In this document: in pieces, positions 16,994 to 25,940 of the stretch
How the letters are laid out: every line of letters begins with the position of its first letter
Position numbering within the stretch: the first letter of the stretch is position 1
Origin: Ideonella aquatica
Lineage (GTDB): Bacteria > Pseudomonadota > Gammaproteobacteria > Burkholderiales > Burkholderiaceae_C
Assembly: GCF_018069755.1 (NCBI RefSeq)
Contig: NZ_JAGQDE010000006.1
Span: 62,001-126,000, forward strand
Length of the DNA stretch: 64,000 nt
Direction: 5' to 3'
Translations under genes and position numbers: made by a program
Notes under the pieces: generated by a model
Database searches by the model: none
What the model was told of the DNA's origin: nothing
The model's input: the letters and a program-made list of their open reading frames with translations, nothing else

Positions 16994-18886
16994 TCAGCCT
17001 CCCCAGGCCAGCGCGACCCGGTAGGTGATGAAGGCGGCCAGGTAGCCCAAGGCGGTCTGGTAGCCGGCCATGATCAGCGGGTAGCGCCAGTGGTTGGTCT
17101 CGCGGCGCACCGTGGCCAGCGTGGACAGGCATTGCGGCGCAAAGATGAACCAGGCGATCAGCGCATAGGCGGTGGCCGGCGACCACTGCGCGGCCAGCAG
17201 CGGGCTCAGCGCGTCGGCCACCGCGTCGCCGCTGGCCGACAGCGCGTAGACCGTGCCCAGCGCGCCCACCACCACCTCGCGCGCCGCCAGGCCGGGGATC
17301 AGCGCGATGCAGATCTGCCAGTTGAAGCCGATCGGCGCGAACACCCACTCCAGCGCGCGCCCGATCTGGCCGGCCAGGCTGTAGGTGATCGGCGCCGCCG
17401 TGGCACCGTCGGGTGGCGCCGGCCAGGTGGCCAGGAACCACAGCACCACGGTCAGCGCAAAGATGATGGTGCCCACCCGGGCGATGAAAATGCGCGCCCG
17501 CTCCCACAGGCCGATCGCCAGCGTGCGCGGGCTGGGCCAGCGGTAGGGCGGCAGCTCCAGCATCAGCGGCTGGTAGCGGCTTTTCAGCCAGCTGCGCTTG
17601 AGCGCCCAGCCCACCGCCGCTGCCGCCGCCACGCCCGCCACATACAGGCCGAACATCACCAGGCCGCGCAGGTCCAGCCAGCCGCCGGGACCGATGCCCC
17701 GCTCGGGCACGAAGGCGCCGATCAGCAGGGTGTAGACCGGCAGCCGCGCCGAGCAGGTCATCAGCGGCGCCAGCATGATGGTGGCCAGGCGGTCGCGCCA
17801 GTGGGTGATGCTGCGCGTGGCCATGATGCCGGGCACCGCGCAGGCAAAGCTGGACAGCATCGGGATGAAGGCCCGGCCCGACAGGCCCACCTTGCCCATC
17901 AGCGTGTCCAGCAAAAACGCCGCGCGCGGCAGGTAACCCGAGTCCTCCAGCGCCAGGATGAAGGCGAACAGGATCAGGATCTGCGGCAGGAAGACCAGCA
18001 CGCCGCCAGCGCCGGCCAGCACGCCGTCGATCAGCAGGCTCTTGAGCGGCCCCGGGGCCATGCCGGCCTCGACCACGCCGGCCAGCGCGGCCACGCCGTC
18101 CTCGATCAGGCCCTTGGGCGCCTCGGCCCAGGTGAACACCGCCTGGAACATCACGAACAGCAGCGCGGCCAGGATCAGCAGGCCCCCCACCGGGTGCATC
18201 AGCCAGGCATCCAGGCGCGGATGGAAGCGCGTGGCCGGCGCGGCGCCGCTGGCCACCAGGGCCAGCAGGCGGCGCACCTCGTTCTGCAATGCGCGGGCGT
18301 CGGGGGTCTCGACATGGCGGCCATCGACATGCTGGTGCACCGGCGGCAGGTCGCGCGCCAGCTCGGCCAGCAGGGCCTCGTGGCCGTGGCTGGCGATGGC
18401 CACGGTCTCGACCACCGGGCAGCCCAGTTCCTCGGCCAGGCGCTCGCGGTCCAGGCGCAGGCCCTGGTGGCGCGCGGTGTCCATCATGTTCAGCGCCACC
18501 ACCATCGGCCGGCCGATGCGGCGCAGCTCCAGCACCAGGCGCAGGTTCATGCGCAGGTTGGTGGCATCCACCACGGCGACGATCAGGTCGGGCGCCTCCT
18601 CGCCGGCGCGGCGGCCCTCGATGACCTCGAGCGTGACCTCCTCGTCGGCCGACACCGGGTGCAGGCTGTAGGTGCCGGGCAGATCGACCACCTGCACCGT
18701 GCTGCCGTCGGGCAGGCGCGCGGTGCCCACCTTGCGCTCGACCGTGACGCCGCTGTAATTGGCCACCTTCTGGCGCGCGCCGGTCAGGCGGTTGAACAGC
18801 GCCGTCTTGCCGCAGTTCGGGTTGCCCACCAGCGCCACCGAGCGCGGCGGCCCGGCGTGGGTACGCGAGAGCAGCGCGGCGTTCAC
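16994..18886 (-). CDS. feoB: ferrous iron transport GTPase FeoB
   Basis: 630 residues from a GTG at 18886 that overlaps the feoA stop as GTGA; this start gives the usual short N-terminus before the G domain. G1 GNPNCGKT, the NYSGVTVE switch region, G3 DLPGTYSL and G4 NMMD are intact, so the cytoplasmic GTPase domain should work. The rest is polytopic membrane with the core motifs MTCSARLPVYTLL and a second Gate-type half. It is shorter than E. coli FeoB (773), as expected for betaproteobacteria. It transports Fe(II) across the inner membrane. The operon is feoA-feoB-small Cys-rich protein, probably Fur-regulated. Confidence 0.97.
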   Translation of the reverse strand: MNAALLSRTHAGPPRSVALVGNPNCGKTALFNRLTGARQKVANYSGVTVERKVGTARLPDGSTVQVVDLPGTYSLHPVSADEEVTLEVIEGRRAGEEAPDLIVAVVDATNLRMNLRLVLELRRIGRPMVVALNMMDTARHQGLRLDRERLAEELGCPVVETVAIASHGHEALLAELARDLPPVHQHVDGRHVETPDARALQNEVRRLLALVASGAAPATRFHPRLDAWLMHPVGGLLILAALLFVMFQAVFTWAEAPKGLIEDGVAALAGVVEAGMAPGPLKSLLIDGVLAGAGGVLVFLPQILILFAFILALEDSGYLPRAAFLLDTLMGKVGLSGRAFIPMLSSFACAVPGIMATRSITHWRDRLATIMLAPLMTCSARLPVYTLLIGAFVPERGIGPGGWLDLRGLVMFGLYVAGVAAAAAVGWALKRSWLKSRYQPLMLELPPYRWPSPRTLAIGLWERARIFIARVGTIIFALTVVLWFLATWPAPPDGATAAPITYSLAGQIGRALEWVFAPIGFNWQICIALIPGLAAREVVVGALGTVYALSASGDAVADALSPLLAAQWSPATAYALIAWFIFAPQCLSTLATVRRETNHWRYPLIMAGYQTALGYLAAFITYRVALAWGG

Positions 18887-19134
18887 GCCCGGTCCTGCAG
18901 GCGCACCTGCACGCAGCGCGCCTCGACCTGGCGCAGCGCGATCAGCGTGTCGCCGATGCACACCGCCAGCGGCTCGCGGCCGCCCGGCCCGCGGCGCAGC
19001 GCCTGCACCGGCTCGCCCGGCAGAAAGCCCAGCTCGCCCAGGCGGCGCAGCTGGTCAGCGTCCAGGTCGGCGGAGTGCTCGGCCAGGGCGGTGACAGTGG
19101 CATGCGCGCCGTTGGGCAGGTCGGCCAGGTTCAT
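18883..19134 (-). CDS. feoA: ferrous iron transport protein FeoA
   Basis: 83 residues, ATG 19134-19132. SH3-like FeoA fold: ADLPNGAHATVTAL...LRRLGELGFLPGEPVQALRRGPGGREPLAVCIGDTLIALRQVEA. It stimulates FeoB. It overlaps feoB by 4 bases, so translation is coupled. The probable Fur site lies 20 bases upstream of its start. Confidence 0.95.
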   Translation of the reverse strand: MNLADLPNGAHATVTALAEHSADLDADQLRRLGELGFLPGEPVQALRRGPGGREPLAVCIGDTLIALRQVEARCVQVRLQDRA

Positions 19135-19154
19135 GCGGCCGATTGTGCCCGACA

Positions 19155-19173
19155 AATGAGAATGGTTCGCATC
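19155..19173. promoter_or_regulatory. candidate Fur box for feoAB
   Basis: AATGAGAATGGTTCGCATC is an imperfect palindrome centred on 19164; 6 of 9 arm positions are complementary, and the left arm fits the betaproteobacterial form AATGAGAAT. It lies between feoA (start 19134) and the divergent maoC-type gene (start 19267). Repression by Fe-Fur is the expected logic; fur itself is at 35890. Confidence 0.6.
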
Positions 19174-19266
19174 ACCAACAATCGCAGTCGGGTAACCGAG
19201 GCGACAGCCGTGGCGGGGCGGCAACGCTATCGTCGGCGCCTTGTTGTTCATGCCCTGGAGCCCTTG

Positions 19267-19722
19267 ATGAGCCTGACCGTCCACGCCGCCGCCGACCTGC
19301 CGAAGCTCGTGGGCCAGGTGCTGGGCACCAGCGACTGGATGCTGATCGACCAGGCCCGCATCGACGCCTTCGCCCAGGCCACCGGCGATCTGCAGTGGAT
19401 CCATGTGGACCCGGCGCGCGCCGCCGCCGGGCCGTTCGGCACGACGATCGCGCACGGCTTTCTGACGCTGTCGCTGATCTCGGTGATGAGCGAGCAGGCC
19501 TTCCGCGTGGACGGCGTGCGCATGGGCCTGAACTACGGCCTGAACAAGGTGCGCTTTCCGTCGCCGGTGCCGGTGGGCAGCCGGCTGCGCGGCGTGTTCA
19601 AGCTGGTGGCCTGCGAGCCGATCGACGGCGGCTGGCAGCTGCGCAACGAGGTGACGGTGGAGCGCGACGGCGCGCCCAAGCCGGCCTGCGTGGCCGAGTC
19701 GCTGGCGCGCTACCTGCTCTGA
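19267..19722 (+). CDS. MaoC family (R)-specific enoyl-CoA hydratase-like protein
   Basis: 151 residues from ATG 19267. A single hot-dog fold with the hydratase-2 signature: IDAFAQATGDLQWIHVDPARAA...TTIAHGFLTLSL, containing the catalytic D.....H pair of MaoC/PhaJ proteins. These enzymes hydrate trans-2-enoyl-CoA to (R)-3-hydroxyacyl-CoA, feeding polyhydroxyalkanoate or other lipid routes. No phaC or beta-oxidation genes are nearby, so the substrate is open. Its last 13 bases overlap the convergent DUF2520 gene. Confidence 0.9.
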   Translation: MSLTVHAAADLPKLVGQVLGTSDWMLIDQARIDAFAQATGDLQWIHVDPARAAAGPFGTTIAHGFLTLSLISVMSEQAFRVDGVRMGLNYGLNKVRFPSPVPVGSRLRGVFKLVACEPIDGGWQLRNEVTVERDGAPKPACVAESLARYLL

Positions 19723-20525
19723 GCCGCCAGGCGCTGGGCCAGCGCGCTCAGCGCCGCATAGGCCTGGCCCAGCAGCGGGTCGTGCGCGGCCAGCGCCGCG
19801 CCCTGCTCGGCCAGCACCCGCGTGTCGCCGCGCGCCGCCGGGCCGGTCAGCGCGCCGCGCGGGCCCAGGGCCTGCAGGTTGGCCGCCGCGCGCTGCAGGA
19901 AGCCGGCGGCCAGGGCGTCGGCCCGCTCGGCGGGCAGGCCGACATCGCGCCACAGCCCGGCCGCCACCGCCTGCAGCACCGGCGCGAAGTTGGACGCGAA
20001 CACCGCGGCGGCGTGGTAGAGCGGCTTGTCGGCCGCAGCCAGGTCCACGCACTGGCCGCCGATCGCCTGGAAGGCATGGCGCGCCAACGCCACCGCGGGC
20101 GCGTCGCCCTCCAGCGCGCACAGCGTGCCGGGGAACTGCGCGCTGGCCTGGTCGACATCGGCAAAGCTCAGCGCCGGGTGGGTGCTGGCCACTGACCATC
20201 CAGCGGCCTGCAGTGGCGCGGCCTCGGACGCGGGCAGGAAGCCACTGGCGTGCCAGGCGATGGCCGGTGGCTGGCCAGCGGCCGCCAGCGCCGCGGCCAC
20301 GGGCGCGATCTGGGTGTCGGGCACCGCCAGCAGCCAGAGATCGGCCGGCGGCATGTCATCCAGCCGGTCAACGGGCCGACCCGCGCCGATCACCGCCACG
20401 GCCTGCGCCGCGCTGTCGGCCTGGCGGGTCAGCACGGCCTGCACCTGCATCACGCCCGCACGCTGCCACAGCCGCGCCAACGTGCGGCCCACGCGGCCGG
20501 CGCCCACCAGGTTGAGGCGGGTCAT
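19710..20525 (-). CDS. Rossmann-like and DUF2520 domain-containing protein
   Basis: 271 residues, ATG at 20525 overlapping the upstream decarboxylase stop (ATGA). The N-terminal NAD(P)-binding motif LVGAGRVGRTLARLW (about residues 5-19) is followed by a F420-/ketopantoate-reductase-like Rossmann fold, then a helical DUF2520 domain with STHPALSFAD and HAAAVFASNF signatures. Predicted oxidoreductase with unknown substrate. Coupling to the basic-amino-acid decarboxylase is positional only. Confidence 0.85.
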   Translation of the reverse strand: MTRLNLVGAGRVGRTLARLWQRAGVMQVQAVLTRQADSAAQAVAVIGAGRPVDRLDDMPPADLWLLAVPDTQIAPVAAALAAAGQPPAIAWHASGFLPASEAAPLQAAGWSVASTHPALSFADVDQASAQFPGTLCALEGDAPAVALARHAFQAIGGQCVDLAAADKPLYHAAAVFASNFAPVLQAVAAGLWRDVGLPAERADALAAGFLQRAAANLQALGPRGALTGPAARGDTRVLAEQGAALAAHDPLLGQAYAALSALAQRLAAQSR

Positions 20526-22480
20526 CGCACCGGCGGCAGTGCCGCCTGCTCGGCGGCGGTCAGCACGCGCAGATGCCATTCGCCGTCCTGCGTGGCCAGG
20601 CCGTGCAGGTCGATGCTGCGCTGGGTCTGCAGCAGGCGCACCAGGTAGGACACCACCGCGGGCTCGATCACCTGGCCCGGCACCAGCACCGGGATGCCTG
20701 GCGGGTAGGGCACGATCTGGTCGCAGCAGACGCGGCCCGACAGCGCCGAGTTGGGCTGGCCCGACTCGTCGAGCAGCGGCAGGCGCTCGCCGGCCTCGTA
20801 GAAGGCATCGCGCGGCAGGCAGGCCAGCGTGCTGAAGCGCGGTGCTTCCGGCATGCGGGCGTAGGTCAGCGGCGTGCGGCGCTCCTTGGCCAGGCGCAGC
20901 ATGGCGTCGAACAGGCGCGAGACCTTGGAGCGCGTGGTGCCGATGGTCAGCAGCAGCGTCAGCGTGTTGTGGGTGTTCTTCTCGACCTGGATGTTGAAGC
21001 GGCCGATCAGCTCGTCGCGCAGCGCGTCGGCGCTCCAGCCGCTGGCGCTGATGTCGATGGTGAGCTTGGTCGGGTCCAGGCGAATGCCATCGTCCTTCAG
21101 CTCCTCGGGCAGCAGCTCCTCGAGCGACAGCACGCGGAAGGCACCGGTGGCGTTGATCTTCTCGCGCAGTTCGCGCGCATAGGCCAGCGAGCGGTCGAGC
21201 AGGCGGTAGCCCTCCAGCACCGCCTGCTTGCGCGCCACGTCCAGGCTGGCGATCAGCGTGTACTGCGGGCTGGTGCTGGCGTGCATGTTGAAGTTCTCGC
21301 GGAACAGGTGCTCGTCAAAGCCCGGGTCGTTCACGTGGATCATGCTGGCCTGCGAGAAGGCCGACAGCACCTTGTGCGTGCTCTGCGTGGCGTAGTCGGC
21401 GCCGCACTCCAGCGCGGTGGGGCGCAGCTCGGGGTGGAAGCGCGCGTGGCCGTACCAGGCCTCGTCGACGATCACCTTGATGCCCGCCGCATGCGCCATC
21501 TGGATGATCGGGCGCAGGTCGTAGCGCAGGCCGTCGTAGGTGCAGCTGGTGAGGATCAGCACCTTCGCATCCGGGTGCTCGGCGATCGCGCGCTCGATCG
21601 TGGCCTTGGGCACCGGGCCGAACAGGCCGAAGTGGCGGTTCACCGCCGAATCCAGGTACACCGGCCGCGCGCCCGACAGGATCACGCCGTGGTGCACGCT
21701 CTTGTGGCAGTTGCGGTCCAGCAGCAGCTTGTCGCCGGGGGTGAGCAGGCTCTGGAAGATGACCTTGTTGGAGGTGCTGGTGCCGTTGGTGGCGAAGTAG
21801 GTGGCGCGCGCACCAAAGGCCTTGGCCGCCAGCCGCTGTGCCTGCGCGATCACGCCGGTGGGGTGCAGCAGCGAGTCCAGCGCCGGCACGCTGCACGACA
21901 GGTCGGCGCGCAGCATCTCGTCGCCCACAAAACCGTGGAAGTCGCCCACCCAGGGGCTGTTCTTGAAGGCGTCGCCGCCGGCATGGCCGGGCGTATGCCA
22001 GCTGTCCTTGGCCTGGGCGACGTAGTCGCGCAGCGCGTCATAAAAGGGCGTGTCGGCTTTCTCGGCCACCTCGGCGGCCAGGATGCGCAGCCAGCCGGAG
22101 GGGTCGTCCTCGCCACGGAAAAAGTAGCCGTCGACCGCATCGCTGGCGAGTTGCTCGACGAGCAGCTTGTCGGCGTCGTCCTCCAGCACCATGTACAGCG
22201 ACAGCTCGGGCCGCGCGTCGATCAGGCGCTGCGCCAGCAGCACCGCGGCCGGGCCCTGGCCGCTGCCGGCGGGGCCGTGGTCGACCAGCACCACCTGCAC
22301 GTCGGCGCCGTGCTGGGTGGACAGGGCGGCTTCCAGCGCACTGGTGTCGCAGGCGCAGGGCACGGCCAGCAGGCCGTGGGGGTTGTCGCGTTGGGCGGCG
22401 GCCTGGTTCAGGCCGTCACACACCGGCTGGCGCCAGGCCGGGTCGGCACTGACGACCAGCACATGGGTGACCGGTTTCAT
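20522..22480 (-). CDS. PLP-dependent arginine/lysine/ornithine decarboxylase (prokaryotic type)
   Basis: 652 residues. An N-terminal receiver-like wing domain (about 1-125) is followed by the fold-type I aminotransferase core: WHTPGHAGG (about residues 163-171), NGTSTSNK, DRNCHKSVHHG, VDEAWYGHARFHP, and the PLP-lysine motif STHKVLSAFSQASM. The C-terminal domain ends with PYPPGIPVLVPGQ. It decarboxylates a basic amino acid to a polyamine or diamine (agmatine, cadaverine or putrescine). Which substrate is used cannot be decided by eye. It is shorter than inducible E. coli AdiA/LdcC (about 710-755). A 63-base gap separates it from trxC, on the same strand. Confidence 0.92.
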   Translation of the reverse strand: MKPVTHVLVVSADPAWRQPVCDGLNQAAAQRDNPHGLLAVPCACDTSALEAALSTQHGADVQVVLVDHGPAGSGQGPAAVLLAQRLIDARPELSLYMVLEDDADKLLVEQLASDAVDGYFFRGEDDPSGWLRILAAEVAEKADTPFYDALRDYVAQAKDSWHTPGHAGGDAFKNSPWVGDFHGFVGDEMLRADLSCSVPALDSLLHPTGVIAQAQRLAAKAFGARATYFATNGTSTSNKVIFQSLLTPGDKLLLDRNCHKSVHHGVILSGARPVYLDSAVNRHFGLFGPVPKATIERAIAEHPDAKVLILTSCTYDGLRYDLRPIIQMAHAAGIKVIVDEAWYGHARFHPELRPTALECGADYATQSTHKVLSAFSQASMIHVNDPGFDEHLFRENFNMHASTSPQYTLIASLDVARKQAVLEGYRLLDRSLAYARELREKINATGAFRVLSLEELLPEELKDDGIRLDPTKLTIDISASGWSADALRDELIGRFNIQVEKNTHNTLTLLLTIGTTRSKVSRLFDAMLRLAKERRTPLTYARMPEAPRFSTLACLPRDAFYEAGERLPLLDESGQPNSALSGRVCCDQIVPYPPGIPVLVPGQVIEPAVVSYLVRLLQTQRSIDLHGLATQDGEWHLRVLTAAEQAALPPVR

Positions 22481-22543
22481 CGAGGAGCACTCCTGGTGGG
22501 AGTGCCGAGTGTAGGCGCCCTGCCGCCGAATATTCGGCGGCGA

Positions 22544-22987
22544 TCAGCGCGCAAAGGCAACGATCTGCGCGGCGGGTATCGCGCCGGACTGGCGCGCCAG
22601 CTCCTGCCCGCGCTGCAGTTTGATCAGCGTGGGGATGCTGCGAATGCCCAGCGCGCCGGCGGTGCGCTGGTGGGTGTCGGAGTCCAGCTTGACGAACAGC
22701 GCGCGCCCCTTCATCTGCGCGGCCGCGGCAGCAAACTGCGGCGCCATCATCCGGCAGGGCCCGCACCACGCGGCCCAGACGTCAACGATCACCGGCAGGT
22801 CGGTGCCGTTCACCACGGCGGCGAAGTTGGCATCGGTCAGCTCGACCGGCTCACCGGGCAGCAGCGCCTGGCCGCAGCGGCCGCAGCTGGGGTCGTCGGC
22901 CAGGCGCTCGGCCGGAACGCGGTTGGTGGCGCCGCAGTGGGTGCAGACGATGTGGGGGGCGTGGGAGGTGTCCATGCTGTGCATCAT
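22544..22987 (-). CDS. trxC: thioredoxin 2 (TrxC)
   Basis: Up to 147 residues. The N-terminal zinc ribbon has two CxxC pairs (VCTHC and CGRC), which distinguishes TrxC from TrxA. The thioredoxin domain has the active site WCGPC and the cis-Pro segment RSIPTLI. It reduces protein disulfides, typically under oxidative stress. The start is unsure: ATG at 22987 or the ATG at 22975, which gives 143 residues beginning MDTSHAPH; neither has a strong ribosome-binding site, and family lengths (about 140) fit both. It is divergent from the ECF sigma gene with about 80 bases between. Confidence 0.93.
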   Translation of the reverse strand: MMHSMDTSHAPHIVCTHCGATNRVPAERLADDPSCGRCGQALLPGEPVELTDANFAAVVNGTDLPVIVDVWAAWCGPCRMMAPQFAAAAAQMKGRALFVKLDSDTHQRTAGALGIRSIPTLIKLQRGQELARQSGAIPAAQIVAFAR

Positions 22988-23066
22988 GGGTACCGGCAGC
23001 GGTATTTCAAGAGGCTCGGCCGGGTGCCGTGGGAATATTCGGGCACCGCGCCACGTCTACCGAGTG

Positions 23067-23600
23067 ATGCACGCCCCCGAGCCCTTCCGCCGCCAGCTGC
23101 TGGATGCCCTCCCGCGGCTGCGGCGCTATGCCCGCACCCTGGTACACGACGCCGCCGGCGTTGACGACCTGGTGCAGGGCACGATCGAGCGGGCGCTGAG
23201 CCACTGGCACCAGTTCGACCAGCGGCGCGATCTGCTGGTGTGGCTGCTGTCGATCGCCCACAACGCCCACCACGACAGCCTGCGCCGCGACCGCCGCTGG
23301 CAGGGCCTGCCGCCCGACGAGCTGGCGCAGCTGCAGGACGCCCAGGCCCACCACGGCCCGCGCGACCCGGGGCTGCGCATCGATCTGCTGGCGGCCTTTG
23401 CCCAGTTGGCGCCGCTGCACCGCGAGGTGCTGCTGCTGGTGGGCGTGGAACAACTGAGCTATGCCGAGTGCGCCGAGGTGCTGCAGCTGCCGGCCGGCAC
23501 GGTGATGTCGCGCCTGTCGCGCGCGCGCGCCGCGCTGCGCCAGGCGCTGGACGGCGCGCCGCCGGCGCGACCGCCGGTGCCGCTCAAACGCGTGGTCTGA
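23067..23600 (+). CDS. RNA polymerase ECF sigma factor (sigma-24 family)
   Basis: 177 residues from ATG 23067 (a GTG just before it at 23064 is an alternative). Region 2 is FRRQLLDALPRLRRYARTLVHDAAGVDDLVQGTIERAL with the DDLVQ core-binding signature; region 4 is LAPLHREVLLLVGVEQLSYAECAEVLQLPAGTVMSRLSRARAALRQAL, a typical ECF helix-turn-helix. It is followed after 3 bases by its presumptive anti-sigma factor. The signal and regulon are unknown. Confidence 0.92.
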   Translation: MHAPEPFRRQLLDALPRLRRYARTLVHDAAGVDDLVQGTIERALSHWHQFDQRRDLLVWLLSIAHNAHHDSLRRDRRWQGLPPDELAQLQDAQAHHGPRDPGLRIDLLAAFAQLAPLHREVLLLVGVEQLSYAECAEVLQLPAGTVMSRLSRARAALRQALDGAPPARPPVPLKRVV

Positions 23601-23603
23601 ACC

Positions 23604-24440
23604 ATGAACCCTTCTTCCCCCTCCCCGACCGACGCCCGCCTGCAGGCCTGGCTGGACGGCGAGCTGCCGCCGCCCGAGCGCGCTGCCGTCGAGACCTGGC
23701 TGCAAGCCCACCCTGAAGAAGCCGCCCGCGTGCGCCTGTGGGCCGCCGACCGTGACGCGCTGCGTCAGCGCCTGGACGCCGAGCTGGCCGAGCCGCTGCC
23801 CGACGCCTGGGTGCAGCGCCTGCAGGCCGCGCCCGCCAACGACGGTGCCTGGCGCCGCCCGGCGCTGGCCGCCGCGCTGGCCCTGGCCACCGGCCTGGCC
23901 GGCTTTGCCGCGGGGCGCTGGAGCGGCGGCGACACCGCACTGGCCGCGGCCACGCCCTGGGTGCAGCGCGCTGCCGCCGCCCACGCCGTCTACGTGCCCG
24001 AGAAACGCCACCCGGTGGAGGTGTCGGTGCGCGGCGACGACGGCCAGGCCATCGCCGCCCAGGAACAGCACCTGGCCGCCTGGCTGACCAAGCGCCTGGC
24101 GGTGCCGGTCAAGCTGTTCGACCTGCAGGCCCGCGGCTACCAGCTGGTGGGCGGCCGACTGCTGCCCGACGGCGGTGCGCCCGGCGCGCAGCTGATGTAC
24201 GAGCGTGCCGACGGCGGCCGCGTCACCGTCTACCTGCGCAAGCCCGAGGCCGGCACGCCCGCCGCCTTCCAGTACCGCGAGCAGGACGGCCTGGGCCAGT
24301 TCTACTGGGTGGAGAGCGGCGCCGGCTATGCGCTGACCGGCGCCCTGCCCAAGGCCGAGCTGCTGGCGCTGGCCGAGGCGATCTACCAGCAGGGTGCGGC
24401 GCAGGGCGTGGGCGACAATGCCGCCCATGGCCCTCGGTGA
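23604..24440 (+). CDS. transmembrane anti-sigma factor
   Basis: 278 residues. The N-terminal cytoplasmic part begins ARLQAWLDGELPPPERAAVETWL, the classic anti-sigma/zinc-finger-like helix layout, here without the HxxxCxxC zinc triad. One transmembrane helix lies at about residues 92-108 (PALAAALALATGLAGFAAG). The periplasmic C-terminal half contains GYQLVGGRLLPDG...AQLMYER and FYWVESGAGYALTGALP, as seen in related Burkholderiales anti-sigma proteins. It should hold the preceding sigma factor at the membrane. The gene overlaps thiL by 14 bases. Confidence 0.88.
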   Translation: MNPSSPSPTDARLQAWLDGELPPPERAAVETWLQAHPEEAARVRLWAADRDALRQRLDAELAEPLPDAWVQRLQAAPANDGAWRRPALAAALALATGLAGFAAGRWSGGDTALAAATPWVQRAAAAHAVYVPEKRHPVEVSVRGDDGQAIAAQEQHLAAWLTKRLAVPVKLFDLQARGYQLVGGRLLPDGGAPGAQLMYERADGGRVTVYLRKPEAGTPAAFQYREQDGLGQFYWVESGAGYALTGALPKAELLALAEAIYQQGAAQGVGDNAAHGPR

Positions 24441-25392
24441 ATTCGCGCTGATCGACCGCTTCTTCCGCCGCCCGGTGCAGCGCGCCGCGCTGGGCGTGGG
24501 CGACGACTGCGCGCTGCTGCGCGTTCGCCCCGGCCTGCAGCTGGCGGTGTCGACCGACCTGCTGGTCGAGGGCCGGCATTTCCTGTCCACCGTCGACCCG
24601 GCGCGGCTGGGCCACAAGGCGCTGGCGGTCAACCTCAGCGACCTGGCCGCCAGCGGCGCCGAGCCGCTGGCCTTCACCCTCAGCCTGGCCCTGCCGCGCG
24701 CCGACGAGGCCTTTCTGGCCCCCTTCGCCCAGGGCCTGCTGGCCTTGGCCGATAAACACGGCATCGAGCTGGTCGGCGGCGACACCACCGCCGGACCGCT
24801 GACGATCGGCATCACCGTCTTCGGCGAGGTGCCCCCCGGCGAGGCGCTGCTGCGCAGTGGCGCACGGCCGGGCGATGCGCTGTGGGTGAGCGGCACGCTG
24901 GGCGATGCGCGGCTGGCGCTGGAGGCCTTTCGCGGCACCGTGGCGCTGGCCGGCGAGGGCTTCGAGCAGGCCCGCCGGGCGATGGAAACGCCCACGCCCC
25001 GCGTCGCCCTGGGCCGCGCGCTGCGCGGCGTGGCCAGCGCGGCGATCGACCTGTCTGACGGCCTGCTGGGCGACCTGGGCCATGTGCTGGCGCGCTCCGG
25101 CGTGGGCGCCGAGCTGGACGAGGCCGCGCTGCCGCGCAGTCCCCTGCTGGCCGCCCAGCCAGCCGCGCTGCAGCGCACCTGCCTGCTGGCCGGGGGCGAC
25201 GACTACGAGCTGCTGTTCAGCGCCCCCGAGGCCCATGAGTCCGGCGTGCGCGCTGCGGGCGCCGCGGCCGGCGTGGCGCTCACCCGCATCGGCCGCGTCA
25301 CCGCCGAGCCGGGTCTGGTGGTGCGCGATGCCCAGGCCCGCGCGCTGGACCTGCGCGGCTGGCGCGGCTTTGACCATTTCGCCACAGCATGA
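24427..25392 (+). CDS. thiL: thiamine-monophosphate kinase
   Basis: 321 residues from ATG 24427, giving MALGEFALIDRFF, the standard N-terminus; an ATG at 24418 is 3 codons earlier. The AIR-synthase-type fold shows GVGDDCALL, STDLLVEGRHF, NLSDLAASGAEPLAFTLSL, VGGDTT and IDLSDGLLGDLGH, all ThiL ATP/Mg sites. It phosphorylates thiamine monophosphate to the cofactor thiamine pyrophosphate. It overlaps the anti-sigma gene and is coupled to pgpA by ATGA. Confidence 0.96.
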   Translation: MALGEFALIDRFFRRPVQRAALGVGDDCALLRVRPGLQLAVSTDLLVEGRHFLSTVDPARLGHKALAVNLSDLAASGAEPLAFTLSLALPRADEAFLAPFAQGLLALADKHGIELVGGDTTAGPLTIGITVFGEVPPGEALLRSGARPGDALWVSGTLGDARLALEAFRGTVALAGEGFEQARRAMETPTPRVALGRALRGVASAAIDLSDGLLGDLGHVLARSGVGAELDEAALPRSPLLAAQPAALQRTCLLAGGDDYELLFSAPEAHESGVRAAGAAAGVALTRIGRVTAEPGLVVRDAQARALDLRGWRGFDHFATA

Positions 25393-25940
25393 GCGATACG
25401 ATCAGCGACGCCCAGATCGTCGGCGCCCCGCGGCGCGCCGACTGGCGGCTGCTGCTGTCCTCGCCGCTGCACTTCATCTCGCTCGGCGCTGGCAGTGGCC
25501 TGGCGCCGGTGGCGCCGGGCACGGTGGGCACGCTCTGGGCCTGGGCCGTCTTCCACCTGCTGGAGGGTCGGCTGGACGACACCCAATGGGCGCTGCTGCT
25601 GCTGGCCGGCTTTGTGGTGGGCTGGTGGGCCTGCACCCGCACCGCGCAGGCGATGCGCACCGCCGACCCCGGCGCCGTGGTCTGGGACGAGTGGCTGGCG
25701 ATCTGGCTGGTGCTGTGGGTGGTGACGCCGGCGGGCTGGTGGACGCAGCTGGTGGCCTTTGCGCTCTTCCGCCTGTTCGACGCCGCCAAGCCCGGCCCGG
25801 TGGGCTGGGCCGACCAGCTCTTCAAGGCCAAGCCTGGCGAGGCTCCGGGCTGGCGCCAGGGCTTTGGCATCCTGTTCGACGATCTGGTGGCGGCCTTTTG
25901 CACGCTGATCGTCATGGCCTTGTGGCGGGCCGGCACGTGA
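25389..25940 (+). CDS. pgpA: phosphatidylglycerophosphatase A
   Basis: 183 residues. LGAGSGLAPVAPGTVGTLWAW is the PgpA signature (about residues 31-51), with VVWDEWLAIWLVL and FRLFDAAKPGPVGWAD further on; four membrane segments are predicted. It dephosphorylates phosphatidylglycerol phosphate in the inner membrane. Neighbour order thiL-pgpA-pncC is common in betaproteobacteria. It is joined to both neighbours by 4-base overlaps. Confidence 0.95.
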   Translation: MSDTISDAQIVGAPRRADWRLLLSSPLHFISLGAGSGLAPVAPGTVGTLWAWAVFHLLEGRLDDTQWALLLLAGFVVGWWACTRTAQAMRTADPGAVVWDEWLAIWLVLWVVTPAGWWTQLVAFALFRLFDAAKPGPVGWADQLFKAKPGEAPGWRQGFGILFDDLVAAFCTLIVMALWRAGT

